NCBI GenBank assembly: GCA_024742765.1
Contig: JANSXT010000004.1
Location: forward strand, 1-64,000
Source of the DNA: Phyllobacteriaceae bacterium
GTDB lineage: Bacteria > Pseudomonadota > Alphaproteobacteria > Rhizobiales > Rhizobiaceae
Direction of reading: 5' to 3'
DNA: 64,000 nucleotides
Shown here: in pieces, positions 55,952 to 64,000 of the stretch
Layout: every line of letters begins with the position of its first letter
How positions within the stretch are numbered: the stretch's first letter is position 1
Made by a program: the position numbers and the translations under genes
Notes under the pieces: generated by a model
Databases searched by the model: none
The model's input: the letters and a program-made list of their open reading frames with translations, nothing else
What the model was told of the DNA's origin: nothing

Positions 55952-57802
55952 ATGAGCACCAATGGCACTGCAGCGGCACCGGGCGTCAACGGCCGGGCCT
56001 ACACCTATGAGGACCACAAATTCGATGTCGTGGTGGTCGGCGCCGGCGGTGCCGGACTGCGTGCCACGCTTGGCATGGCCGAACAGGGGTTGAGAACCGC
56101 CTGCATCACCAAGGTGTTCCCGACCCGCTCGCACACGGTCGCGGCGCAGGGCGGAATCGCGGCCAGCCTGCAAAACATGACGCCGGACTCCTGGCAGTGG
56201 CACATGTATGACACCGTCAAGGGCTCAGACTGGCTCGGCGATGTCGATGCCATGCAATATCTCGCCATGGAAGCGCCCAAGGCAGTCTACGAACTCGAGC
56301 ACTATGGCGTGCCGTTTTCGCGCACCGAGGACGGCCGCATCTATCAGCGCCCGTTCGGCGGACACATGCAGAATTATGGCGAGGGGCCGCCCGTGCAGCG
56401 CACCTGCGCGGCCGCCGACCGCACCGGGCACGCCATCCTGCACACGCTCTACGGCCAGTCGCTGCGCAACAATGCGCAGTTCTATATCGAATATTTCGCC
56501 ATCGACCTGATCATGGACGAGGACGGCACCTGCACGGGTGTCGTCGCCTGGAACCTCGATGACGGCACCATCCATCGCTTCTCGGCGAAGATGGTGGTCC
56601 TGGCGACGGGCGGCTATGGCCGCGCCTATTTCTCGGCAACGTCCGCGCACACCTGCACCGGCGATGGCAACGGCATGATCGCCCGTGCCGGCCTGCCGCT
56701 GCAGGACATGGAATTCGTGCAGTTCCATCCGACCGGCATCTATGGCGCGGGCTGCCTGATCACCGAGGGCGCGCGCGGCGAGGGCGGTTATCTGGTCAAT
56801 TCCGAGGGCGAGCGGTTCATGGAGCGCTATGCGCCCTCGGCCAAGGACCTCGCCTCGCGCGATGTGGTCTCGCGCTGTATGACGATGGAAATCCGGGAAG
56901 GCAGGGGCGTCGGCAAGAACAATGACCATATCTTCCTGCATCTCGACCATCTCGATCCGGCGGTTCTGGCCGAGCGCCTGCCGGGCATTTCCGAAAGCGC
57001 GAAGATCTTCGCTGGCGTCGATGTCACCCGCGAGCCGATCCCGGTTCTGCCGACGGTTCACTACAATATGGGCGGCATCCCCACCAATTATTGGGGCGAG
57101 GTGCTGAATCCGACCGATGGCGATCCCGACGCGATCGCGCCCGGCCTGATGGCCGTCGGCGAGGCGGGCTGCGCGTCGGTGCATGGTGCGAACCGGCTTG
57201 GTTCGAACTCGCTGATCGATCTGGTCGTGTTCGGCCGCGCCGCCGCCATTCGCGCCGGCGAGGTGGTCGATCGCGAGAGTGCCATTCCCGATGTCAATGA
57301 AGCGTCCTGCGACAAGATCATGGAGCGGTTCGACCGGCTGCGCCATGCAAGCGGCGGTACACCGACCGCCGATCTGCGCCTGAAGATGCAGACGATCATG
57401 CAGGAGGACGCCGCCGTCTTCCGCACCCAGGAAACGCTGGAGCAGGGCTGCCGCCGCATGGATGCGGCCTATCAGGAACTGGCCGACCTGAATGTCACCG
57501 ACCGGTCCATGATCTGGAATTCCGATCTGGTCGAGACGCTGGAACTGGAAAACCTGATGGCGTGCGCGATCACCACCGTCTATGGCGCCGAGGCGCGCAA
57601 GGAGAGCCGCGGCGCCCATGCGCGCGAGGACTTCAAGGACGGCCCGATGGCCGGGCGCGACGACGAGACTTGGCGCAAGCACACGCTTTCATGGATGAGC
57701 GAGACCGGCGCCGTGACGCTCGACTACCGGCCGGTGCATACTGACCTTCTGGCCGAAGGGATCGAGCTGGCCAAGATCGCGCCGAAAGCGCGGGTCTATT
57801 GA
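55952..57802 (+). CDS. sdhA: Succinate dehydrogenase flavoprotein subunit
   Basis: Catalytic FAD subunit of complex II on the cytoplasmic side, oxidising succinate to fumarate. It is 616 residues. FAD-binding [16 protein letters not shown] and [18 protein letters not shown] (the covalent-FAD His region), [26 protein letters not shown] near 255, and [31 protein letters not shown] are visible. Its stop is followed by an OpgB-like gene rather than directly by sdhB. Confidence 0.97.
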   Translation: MSTNGTAAAPGVNGRAYTYEDHKFDVVVVGAGGAGLRATLGMAEQGLRTACITKVFPTRSHTVAAQGGIAASLQNMTPDSWQWHMYDTVKGSDWLGDVDAMQYLAMEAPKAVYELEHYGVPFSRTEDGRIYQRPFGGHMQNYGEGPPVQRTCAAADRTGHAILHTLYGQSLRNNAQFYIEYFAIDLIMDEDGTCTGVVAWNLDDGTIHRFSAKMVVLATGGYGRAYFSATSAHTCTGDGNGMIARAGLPLQDMEFVQFHPTGIYGAGCLITEGARGEGGYLVNSEGERFMERYAPSAKDLASRDVVSRCMTMEIREGRGVGKNNDHIFLHLDHLDPAVLAERLPGISESAKIFAGVDVTREPIPVLPTVHYNMGGIPTNYWGEVLNPTDGDPDAIAPGLMAVGEAGCASVHGANRLGSNSLIDLVVFGRAAAIRAGEVVDRESAIPDVNEASCDKIMERFDRLRHASGGTPTADLRLKMQTIMQEDAAVFRTQETLEQGCRRMDAAYQELADLNVTDRSMIWNSDLVETLELENLMACAITTVYGAEARKESRGAHAREDFKDGPMAGRDDETWRKHTLSWMSETGAVTLDYRPVHTDLLAEGIELAKIAPKARVY

Positions 57803-57890
57803 TCTTCCCATTGGGGTCGGGCGCTGTCTGAGCGGTCCTTGTGCCGCGCCTAGCGGGTAAACCCGATGGCAATGTCTTGGGCATAGGGTT

Positions 57891-57908
57891 CTCCGGCACG
57901 AGCCGGAG
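57891..57908 (+). promoter_or_regulatory. Hairpin over the ribosome-binding site of the OpgB-like gene
   Basis: CTCCGGC-ACGA-GCCGGAG forms a seven-pair stem. The GGAG in its 3' arm is the only good ribosome site before the ATG five bases later, so folding would block translation. Without a T-run it is not a usual terminator. Confidence 0.45.
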
Positions 57909-57912
57909 CAGC

Positions 57913-59526
57913 ATGCCGATGACGACGCCAACTTCGCAGACACACGAGACCGGATCCATGGCGCAGGCCATTGGCTGGATGATCGGGGTCACGCTGGCGT
58001 TTTTCGGGTTCGGCTTCATGCTGCACAGCCTGTGGGACGCCGACATCGCCATGTCAGGCCTGATGGTTCTGGCGGCGATCGTGCTGGTCAGCTTTGCGGG
58101 GCCGCGCCGGAGGCATGAAGGCCGCAGCCGGTTCTTGCCGCCACTGGTGCTGATCCCGGCGCTCATGTTTGCGTTTTGGCATTTCATCACGATCAAGTTC
58201 GGACATTTCGGTTTCGGGCCGATCCTGTTTCATGCCCAGTATGGCGTCGAGGCGAACGGGATTGTCGGCGAATTCCTGCACAGTTCGCGCGTCCCGCTCC
58301 TGTTCATCGCCGCTTTGGTCGCGGGGCTCTGGCTGATTTCGGCAACCGACTACCGGTTTCGCCGGATAGACCGGTTCGCGGTGCTGCCGTTGCTGGTCGC
58401 AAACCCGTTCACCGTGTCCGCTTTCGAATATGTCGGAATTGCCCGTGCTTCCCCCGACTGGTCGATTGCCGAGCGCTTTGTCGAATCCGAGGCGCTCGAA
58501 CAAACCGGCGAGGCGGCGCCGAACCTGTTGCACATCATACTCGAGAGCAGCGAACATACGCTCTATGACCGGTCCGATTTCGGCGACGTCATGGACCCGT
58601 TGATCCCGTTCGCCGAACGCGGCCTGCAACTGACCGGCGTGCAGCAGGCGGCATTGACGGGCTGGTCGCTGGCCGGCGATCTTGCCTCCCACTGCGGCGT
58701 TCCCCTGCTGCCGCTCGGGCTTGTTTCCTACAACAGCTTTCACGTCATCGAGCGGGGCTTCATGAGCGGCGCCGCTTGCCTGGGCGGCCTTTTGAGGCGC
58801 GACGGCTACAACACCAGCGTCATGCATACATCGCCGTTGCAGTTCGCCGGTGCCGATAAGCTTTATAGCTCGCATGGCTGGGACCATCTGCTTGGATTGC
58901 CGGAACTGCGACCGCACTACCCGGTCGGCGGAAACGCCTGGGGGCTCGACGACGAGGACCTTTATGACGCGGTCTATGAGCGCGTGGCCAAGCTGTCGGC
59001 AGGCTCCGAACCATTTGCCATCGTGATGGCCAATGCGGGCGGGCATGCACCCAAGGGTTTCGTCTCGCGCTCTTGCCGCGGCCGACCGACCGTCGAGCGG
59101 CTCGACGATCCCTCGCTCCAGGCATATCGCTGCACGCACGAGCTGGCCGCCGCGATGCTGGCGCGCCTTGAAGCAGGCGGCTATCTCGACAACACCATCG
59201 TCGTTGTCCAGAGCGACCATCTGGCGATGCGCAACACGATCTATGCCAAGCTGGAACGGCACGAACGCCGGAACCTCTTCTTCGCCTTCGGCTCCGGCAT
59301 TGCGCCGCAGGTCATCGACCGCGACATGACGATGATGGACATCTATCCGACGCTTCTCGATTTGATGGGCTATGCGCCGCCGAACGGCCGCGCCGGGATC
59401 GGTGTGTCGGCTTTCGCTGCGGGCCCGACCCTGACCGAGGAGCACGGATTGCGCGCCCTCGACAAGGCGATTTATGGCGACACGGTGCTGCGCAACCGGC
59501 TTTGGGCGATCGAGGCCGGCAGTTGA
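57913..59526 (+). CDS. OpgB-like phosphoglycerol transferase (sulfatase-fold)
   Basis: A 537-residue inner-membrane protein with about four N-terminal helices and a periplasmic alkaline-phosphatase/sulfatase domain. NLLHIILESSEHTLYDRSDFG holds the first metal Glu, QQAALTGWSLAGDLASHCG the likely nucleophile Thr and VVVQSDHLAMRNTIYAKL the metal Asp/His. These fit OpgB/MdoB, which adds phosphoglycerol from phosphatidylglycerol to periplasmic glucans. The gene sits between sdhA and sdhB, an unusual place. ATG start after GGAGCAGC; another ATG two codons on is possible. Confidence 0.82.
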   Translation: MPMTTPTSQTHETGSMAQAIGWMIGVTLAFFGFGFMLHSLWDADIAMSGLMVLAAIVLVSFAGPRRRHEGRSRFLPPLVLIPALMFAFWHFITIKFGHFGFGPILFHAQYGVEANGIVGEFLHSSRVPLLFIAALVAGLWLISATDYRFRRIDRFAVLPLLVANPFTVSAFEYVGIARASPDWSIAERFVESEALEQTGEAAPNLLHIILESSEHTLYDRSDFGDVMDPLIPFAERGLQLTGVQQAALTGWSLAGDLASHCGVPLLPLGLVSYNSFHVIERGFMSGAACLGGLLRRDGYNTSVMHTSPLQFAGADKLYSSHGWDHLLGLPELRPHYPVGGNAWGLDDEDLYDAVYERVAKLSAGSEPFAIVMANAGGHAPKGFVSRSCRGRPTVERLDDPSLQAYRCTHELAAAMLARLEAGGYLDNTIVVVQSDHLAMRNTIYAKLERHERRNLFFAFGSGIAPQVIDRDMTMMDIYPTLLDLMGYAPPNGRAGIGVSAFAAGPTLTEEHGLRALDKAIYGDTVLRNRLWAIEAGS

Positions 59527-59566
59527 AGCGCGTCGATTTGGCCATGGCGTGAGGCCATTTGTGCGG

Positions 59567-59595
59567 TTGCAACATTGCAGCGCAACATCGATAAC
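59567..59595 (+). promoter_or_regulatory. Candidate sdhB promoter
   Basis: TTGCAA, 17 bases, GATAAC, about 110 bases before sdhB. It would allow sdhB to be expressed despite the gene inserted after sdhA. The match is moderate. Confidence 0.33.
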
Positions 59596-59703
59596 AGGGC
59601 GCACTATGGTCCAACTTGATCGGGCCGTGCTGGTTCACTATCACCGCGGTTGTGTGGTCCGCGACGCGTGGCCGGCATCGGTTGCAGAAGAAAGACGAGG
59701 CAG

Positions 59704-60483
59704 ATGGTCGAACTCGCCCTTCCCAAGAACTCGCGAATTGAACCGGGACGGTCCTGGGCCCGGCCCCAGGGGGCCAACAATCTCAAGGAGTTCCAAATCT
59801 ATCGCTGGAGCCCCGATGACGATCGCAATCCACGCCTCGATACCTATTATGTCGATCTCGATGATTGCGGGCCGATGGTTCTCGACGGCCTTCTTTGGAT
59901 CAAGAACAGCGTTGACCCGACGCTGACGCTGCGCCGGTCGTGCCGCGAAGGGATTTGCGGCTCGTGCGCAATGAACATCGACGGTACCAATACGCTGGCC
60001 TGCACCAAGGGCATGGACGAGGTGGAGGGGCCGGTGAAGGTCTATCCCCTGCCGCACCTGCCGGTGGTCAAGGATCTGGTGCCGGACCTGACCAATTTCT
60101 ACGCCCAGCACCGATCGATCGAACCCTGGCTCAAGACCACGACGCCGGCGCCCGAAAAGGAATGGAAGCAGAGCCATGAGGACCGCGCCAGGCTCGACGG
60201 TCTTTATGAATGCATCCTGTGCGCCTGTTGCTCGACCTCCTGCCCGTCCTATTGGTGGAACGGCGACCGTTATCTGGGGCCGGCCGTGCTGTTGCAGGCC
60301 TATCGCTGGCTGATCGACAGCCGCGACGAGGCGACCGGGGAACGGCTCGATCATCTGGAAGACCCGTTCCGGCTCTATCGCTGCCACACGATCATGAACT
60401 GCACACAGGCCTGTCCCAAAGGCCTCAATCCGGCCAAGGCGATCGCCGAGATCAAGCAGATGATGGTCGAGCGGCGGGTCTAG
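59704..60483 (+). CDS. sdhB: Succinate dehydrogenase iron-sulfur subunit
   Basis: Electron-transfer subunit of complex II, 259 residues. The [2Fe-2S] ligands are in [18 protein letters not shown] and TLAC (near 80-95). The [4Fe-4S] and [3Fe-4S] motifs are [18 protein letters not shown] (near 178) and [27 protein letters not shown] is used as start, with GAGG before it. It lies 177 bases after the OpgB-like gene and overlaps the convergent regulator gene by 32 bases. Confidence 0.97.
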   Translation: MVELALPKNSRIEPGRSWARPQGANNLKEFQIYRWSPDDDRNPRLDTYYVDLDDCGPMVLDGLLWIKNSVDPTLTLRRSCREGICGSCAMNIDGTNTLACTKGMDEVEGPVKVYPLPHLPVVKDLVPDLTNFYAQHRSIEPWLKTTTPAPEKEWKQSHEDRARLDGLYECILCACCSTSCPSYWWNGDRYLGPAVLLQAYRWLIDSRDEATGERLDHLEDPFRLYRCHTIMNCTQACPKGLNPAKAIAEIKQMMVERRV

Positions 60484-61048
60484 CCCTTTCATCGGCCAGC
60501 GGCGGCACCACACGATCACCGGAGCGCGCCGCACGGGCGATCTCGGCGCCGGTTCCCGTGGATTCGTAGAACGCGCGGGGCGGTCGAGCGCTCTCATCGA
60601 CGGTTCGCACGACCCAATCGCACGCTTCCAGTGATTTGAGCGTTTGCGACAGGGCGCGGTTGGTGACCGTGCCCAGCGACCGGCCGATCTCGTTGAACGG
60701 GCGCGGCGCGCCCAAAAGCGCGAGGACCGGGACGGTCCAGGTCCGGCGCAGAAGGTCCTTGTGCGGCGAATCGGTGGCGGCTTGGACGACAGCATAGGCG
60801 ATGGCGGCCGCCTGGCGCCCGGATTCGGTCAGGCGGAACTCGGGCCGCAGCGGATGCCCGTGCCCGGGATTGCGCTCGATCAGTCCCCGTTCGACCAGAT
60901 GTTCCATGCTCTGCGCAAATGCCGAACGACCGGCGCCCGTTGCCGTCAGGAGATTGGCCTGTCGGCCGGGCACGCCCTCATGCATCGCCGACAGGATGGC
61001 CAGTGACCACGCCTTTGCGGACATGTTGACAAGTGTGGCAATGTCCAT
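60452..61048 (-). CDS. HxlR-type regulator with two winged-helix domains
   Basis: A 198-residue protein with two similar helix-turn-helix units. The first is [26 protein letters not shown] to [19 protein letters not shown] (residues 12-85); the second is [24 protein letters not shown] to [16 protein letters not shown] (residues 103-172). Both end in a beta wing typical of HxlR/MarR-like repressors. A single HxlR domain is usual. It is divergent from a VOC protein and an inverted repeat lies between them; it likely represses that gene and itself. The start may be at a second ATG eight codons on. Confidence 0.8.
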   Translation of the reverse strand: MDIATLVNMSAKAWSLAILSAMHEGVPGRQANLLTATGAGRSAFAQSMEHLVERGLIERNPGHGHPLRPEFRLTESGRQAAAIAYAVVQAATDSPHKDLLRRTWTVPVLALLGAPRPFNEIGRSLGTVTNRALSQTLKSLEACDWVVRTVDESARPPRAFYESTGTGAEIARAARSGDRVVPPLADERARPAARPSSA

Positions 61049-61049
61049 A

Positions 61050-61068
61050 AAATATACTTAGCATATTT
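61050..61068. promoter_or_regulatory. Candidate operator between the HxlR-like and VOC genes
   Basis: AAATAT-ACTTAGC-ATATTT is an AT-rich inverted repeat in a 40-base divergent gap, unlike the GC-rich surroundings. Such sites fit winged-helix dimers. One arm is one base from the regulator ATG. Confidence 0.5.
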
Positions 61069-61088
61069 AATGAAAAAGGGGAACCATC

Positions 61089-61466
61089 ATGGCCGTAGCG
61101 ACACTCAAAGACACAATCACGATCGCAATCTCGGTGCGCGACCGACATGCCAGCGCCAATTGGTACAATGAGATGTTGGGGTTCGAAGCGCTCTATCACG
61201 CCGACGACGCCGGCTGGAGCGAAATGTCGACCTTCTCCAAGGGCGTCACGCTCGGCCTTGGCGAGCAGGCAGAGCCGGCGCCCGGCAACTCGGTCCCCGT
61301 ATTCGGCGTCGCCGACATCAAGGCCGCCCGGCAGAACCTTGAAGCGGCCGGTGTCGCATTTGACGGCGAGACGATCGAGATCGAAGGCATGGTGCGTACC
61401 GCGACATTCTACGATCCGGACGGCAACGCGCTCATGCTGGCCGAAGATCTGACCGGCGCAAACTGA
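61089..61466 (+). CDS. VOC (glyoxalase/dioxygenase superfamily) protein
   Basis: A 125-residue protein with the paired beta-alpha-beta-beta-beta units of the VOC fold. DTITIAISVRDRHASANWYNEMLGF opens unit one and MVRTATFYDPDGNALMLAEDL closes unit two with a metal-site Glu. Family members include glyoxalase I and drug-binding proteins. The ATG follows AAGGGGA. It faces the HxlR-like regulator and may be its target, perhaps for an electrophile or drug. Confidence 0.85.
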   Translation: MAVATLKDTITIAISVRDRHASANWYNEMLGFEALYHADDAGWSEMSTFSKGVTLGLGEQAEPAPGNSVPVFGVADIKAARQNLEAAGVAFDGETIEIEGMVRTATFYDPDGNALMLAEDLTGAN

Positions 61467-61484
61467 GCCGGCTGCCCCGCCCGC

Positions 61485-62198
61485 TTATTCGCGGCGCAAA
61501 ATCCGGTCGACGAGGAAATTGCCCGCGCGGCTTGCCTGATATGCCTCCATCATCGCCTGCTTGTCATAGTCGGTGTGCAGCCAGTCGCGAAACGCAACGC
61601 CGCGTTCGCGGTGGGCGTCCCTGTAGGCTTCGATAAAGGCGTCGAGCATGCCGGTCTTGGCGTGCTTGAGATGGAGGTAGCGGAATGACAATTGTGCCAA
61701 CGCGTCCTCGGGCGGACGGCCGGACCAGAGCATATAGAGCGCAGCGCCCAGCCCTGCCCGGTCGGCACCGGACTTGCAATGCATCAAAAGGGGTTTTTCG
61801 GCACGTTCGAAGATCGCAAACAGCGCCTCGACCTCTTCGGGCGTCGGCGGCATGCGCGAATAGAGCCGCGTGTCGATCATCTCGATACCGGCACGGGCGC
61901 ATGCCTCCTGTTCGAGAAAATAGGATCCCCAGCGCGACGGCCCGCGCAGATTGATGATCGTGCGGATGCCGCGACGGCCAAGATCGGCGACCTGGTCGGG
62001 CGAAGGCTGGTTCGAGCGCCAGACGTCGGGCGCGATTTCGTGCAGATTGCGCCACCAGAGCCGCAGGAAACCGTGATCGAACGCCATCATGTCTAGATAG
62101 GCGCGGCGCCGGTTGGATGGCCGCGTCAGATCGGCGATCCAGGCTTCGCGCCAGATCGACTGGCGTTCGCGGAAAGCGGATTTCAATCGGGCTATCAA
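61485..62198 (-). CDS. Dual-specificity/tyrosine phosphatase-like protein
   Basis: A 237-residue protein with the cysteine-phosphatase P-loop LLMHCKSGADRAGLG (CX5R near residue 140). VWRSNQPSPDQVADLGRRGIRTIINLRG is typical of the DSP-like family. The Asp for acid catalysis may be in DTRLYSRMPP. Substrate unknown. The track ORF extends to a GTG 35 codons upstream without homology, so a TTG at LIARLKSAFRE is proposed; the start is uncertain. Confidence 0.8.
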   Translation of the reverse strand: MIARLKSAFRERQSIWREAWIADLTRPSNRRRAYLDMMAFDHGFLRLWWRNLHEIAPDVWRSNQPSPDQVADLGRRGIRTIINLRGPSRWGSYFLEQEACARAGIEMIDTRLYSRMPPTPEEVEALFAIFERAEKPLLMHCKSGADRAGLGAALYMLWSGRPPEDALAQLSFRYLHLKHAKTGMLDAFIEAYRDAHRERGVAFRDWLHTDYDKQAMMEAYQASRAGNFLVDRILRRE

Positions 62199-62379
62199 GA
62201 CGGTTGCGCCGGCGCCGGTTTGGATGCGCGGCCTGCTTAGGCAGGAGGACGCCGTTTGGCAAGCGGCAGGCGGCCCAACGCTATTCACACAAAGGCTACT
62301 CACACAGAAGTGTTTCGGCTTGAGTTGCCAGCGCGGCGCGGTCGGTTAAGTCCGAAACAACAGTTACGGGAGCCATTCC

Positions 62380-63030
62380 ATGTCGACATCCGCCATCCGC
62401 GCCACCTTTCTTGCAGCCGCCCTCGCCACGGGTGCCATGACGGGAGCGGCCCAAGCCGAAACCCGGTCGCTGATCGTCGCCGGTGGATGCTTCTGGTGCG
62501 TCGAAAGCGATTTTGACCACGTTGCCGGTGTCGTCAGCACCACATCGGGCTATGCCGGCGGTGAGATGCAGAACCCGACATACCGGAACCATGGCCGGCA
62601 TCGCGAGGTTGTCAAGATCGACTATGATTCGTCGGTGACCGACTACAGGACCCTGATCGATATCTTCCTGCGCACGGTCGATCCGCTGGATGCGGGCGGC
62701 CAGTTCTGTGATCGCGGACGCTCCTATGAGACGGCGATCCATGCGGCCAATGATGCCGAAAAAGCGGCGGCGCTGGAAGCGGTCAATGTCGCCTCGCAGA
62801 CGCTCGGGCAAACTGTGGTCACGCCTGTCGAGGGCCCGGTGACGTTCTGGGAGGCGGAAGACTACCACCAGGACTATTATCTGAGCCAGGAACGCCAGTT
62901 GACGCGTTTCGGCTATGTCACGCGGGCGGAAGCCTACAAGGGCTATCGCAAGGGATGCGGACGCGACGAACGGGTCAAGCAGATTTGGGGCGCCGAGGCC
63001 TATCGGGGCGTCGACAAGCCGGCGAGCTGA
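62380..63030 (+). CDS. msrA: Exported peptide methionine-S-sulfoxide reductase
   Basis: Repairs oxidised methionine in proteins. The active-site motif is VAGGCFWCVESDF (Cys near 37), followed by GYAGGEMQNPTYRNHG and FWEAEDYHQDYYL; cysteines near the C-terminus (YRKGCGRDER) may recycle the enzyme. An N-terminal signal peptide (FLAAALATGAMTGAAQAET) places this copy in the periplasm. Standard MsrA has GHTEVV where this one has GRHREVV. No MsrB domain follows. Confidence 0.93.
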   Translation: MSTSAIRATFLAAALATGAMTGAAQAETRSLIVAGGCFWCVESDFDHVAGVVSTTSGYAGGEMQNPTYRNHGRHREVVKIDYDSSVTDYRTLIDIFLRTVDPLDAGGQFCDRGRSYETAIHAANDAEKAAALEAVNVASQTLGQTVVTPVEGPVTFWEAEDYHQDYYLSQERQLTRFGYVTRAEAYKGYRKGCGRDERVKQIWGAEAYRGVDKPAS

Positions 63031-63179
63031 TTTCGCCCCAAACCGCCAAATATCTGCCATTGCGGCATTTTTGACGTCCATGCGCCAAATGTGCCGGTCA
63101 GCATTTTCCAGCCATTGCCTCCTGTGTCATAATAACGATACAGAAATCGGCAAGGGACGGTTAATCGCGACCGGACATC

Positions 63180-64000
63180 ATGGCCATGGAAATCCAGAGT
63201 GCGACTTCAACCTTTGCGGGCGTCATCAACGGCCGGAAGACGGATGTTGCCACCGACAATGATCCGCATATTGTCGACCAGCTGATCGCCGAGCGCGGAC
63301 ACACGCTTGTGAAGAGCCCCCTGTGGCCGGTGCTGCGCCCCGCGCTCTACAAGGTGCTTCACTATGATGAAGCCGTGCGGATGGCCGATGCGGTGGCCGC
63401 GATGAGCGGGCTGGACTGCTTCGGCCATATCAGCGATCTGCTGAAACTCGATGTGCGCGTCAAGGGAAGCGAGCACCTGCCGTCCGACGGCGCGTTCATT
63501 CTCGTTTCCAACCATCCGACCGGCATCGCCGACGGCGTGGCCGTCTATGACATGCTCAAGGACATCCGTCCCGACTTCATGTTCTTTGCCAACCGCGACG
63601 CCATCCGCGTCAACCAGCGGCTGGCCGAGATCATCATTCCGGTCGAATGGCGCGCCGACCAGAAATCGCATGCCAAGAGCCGCGAAACACTGGTGCGGAC
63701 CAACCGCGCCTTCAAGGACGATCGCGCGATCGTCCTGTTTCCCTCCGGGCGGATCGCCTATTGGTCGCAGGGCGGGCTCAAGGAACGTTCATGGCAGGCC
63801 ACCGGCATCCAGATGGCCAAGCGCTACCATGTGCCGATCGTGCCCATGCACATGGAAGCGCGCAATTCCTGGCTGTTCTACCTTTTGGCGCACCGCAACC
63901 CGGAACTGCGCGACATGACCGTCTTCCACGAACTGCTCAACAAGTCGGGCAAGACGTTTGCGATGACGCTCGGCGCGCCGATCGATCCCGAAACGCTCGA
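63180..64000 (+). CDS. Putative lysophospholipid/1-acylglycerol acyltransferase, 3' cut by window
   Basis: The reading frame is open at the right window edge, so it is missing from the ORF track. About 273 codons are present. The acyltransferase motif is in SNHPTGIADGVAVYD (near 118), a form in which five residues lie between His and Asp, as in hemolysin-like acyltransferases. FFANRDAIRVNQRL and LFPSGRIAYWSQGG follow as the second block. It probably moves acyl groups onto a lipid. Two ATG codons six bases apart are possible starts. Length beyond the window is unknown. Confidence 0.82.
   Translation, partial: MAMEIQSATSTFAGVINGRKTDVATDNDPHIVDQLIAERGHTLVKSPLWPVLRPALYKVLHYDEAVRMADAVAAMSGLDCFGHISDLLKLDVRVKGSEHLPSDGAFILVSNHPTGIADGVAVYDMLKDIRPDFMFFANRDAIRVNQRLAEIIIPVEWRADQKSHAKSRETLVRTNRAFKDDRAIVLFPSGRIAYWSQGGLKERSWQATGIQMAKRYHVPIVPMHMEARNSWLFYLLAHRNPELRDMTVFHELLNKSGKTFAMTLGAPIDPETL

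Overview
The window is a gene-dense, GC-rich chromosomal stretch of an alphaproteobacterium, most likely of the order Hyphomicrobiales (Rhizobiales). The evidence is the gene content and order: ftsE-ftsX-ydcF-plsC, the chorismate mutase-hisC-tyrC run, cobS/cobT, a NodF/NodE-like pair, an invasion-associated locus B (IalB) protein, DUF1194, DUF2125 and DUF3108 proteins, and a REP-like palindrome of rhizobial type. A bchE-bchJ pair with O2/light-type operator motifs suggests the organism makes bacteriochlorophyll or descends from a phototroph. No insertion sequence, prophage, CRISPR array, rRNA or tRNA was seen.

Layout. 0-10.6 kb: 3' end of an RND efflux pump, DUF1203, asd preceded by a probable Thr/Ile/Met/Lys leader peptide, leuB, a NodF/NodE-like ACP-ketosynthase pair with ridA, leuD, and a CitE-like lyase with DUF1737 and DUF1194 genes. 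10.6-24 kb: a gene-free 0.6 kb stretch, a membrane-anchored TAXI protein, argG, LysE, ftsEX, ydcF, plsC, chaC, DUF2125, and the Phe/Tyr branch (tyrC, hisC, chorismate mutase) with a methyltransferase and glyoxalase II. 24-41 kb: membrane proteins, rpmB, a queuosine-precursor transporter behind a candidate preQ1-I riboswitch, cobT/cobS, a J-domain protein, bolA, a CorC-type protein, aroB/aroK, xerD, accA, mrp and leuC. 41-47 kb: bchJ/bchE and parts of a polar amino-acid ABC transporter. 47-64 kb: rplS-trmD-rimM (trmD carries an extra C-terminal NTF2/DUF4440-like domain), xerC, a TraB/GumN protein, rlmN, ialB, an ECF sigma factor with a lipoprotein, the sdhCDA...sdhB genes split by an OpgB-like phosphoglycerol transferase gene, an HxlR-type regulator with a VOC protein, a phosphatase, an exported MsrA, and an acyltransferase cut by the window end.

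Most of the window is housekeeping metabolism: aspartate-family and branched-chain amino acids (asd, leuB, leuC, leuD), arginine (argG), aromatic amino acids (aroB, aroK, chorismate mutase, tyrC), aerobic cobalamin synthesis (cobS, cobT), fatty-acid initiation (accA), translation (rpmB, rplS, rimM, trmD, rlmN) and the TCA cycle/respiration (sdh). The leu genes are scattered rather than in one operon. The points most worth a second look are regulatory: the asd leader peptide, the preQ1-I-like pseudoknot overlapping the yhhQ start codon, and the overlapping PpsR- and FNR-type boxes before bchE. Structural oddities are the trmD fusion and the split sdh operon. All calls were made by eye from sequence and the ORF track, with no database search.
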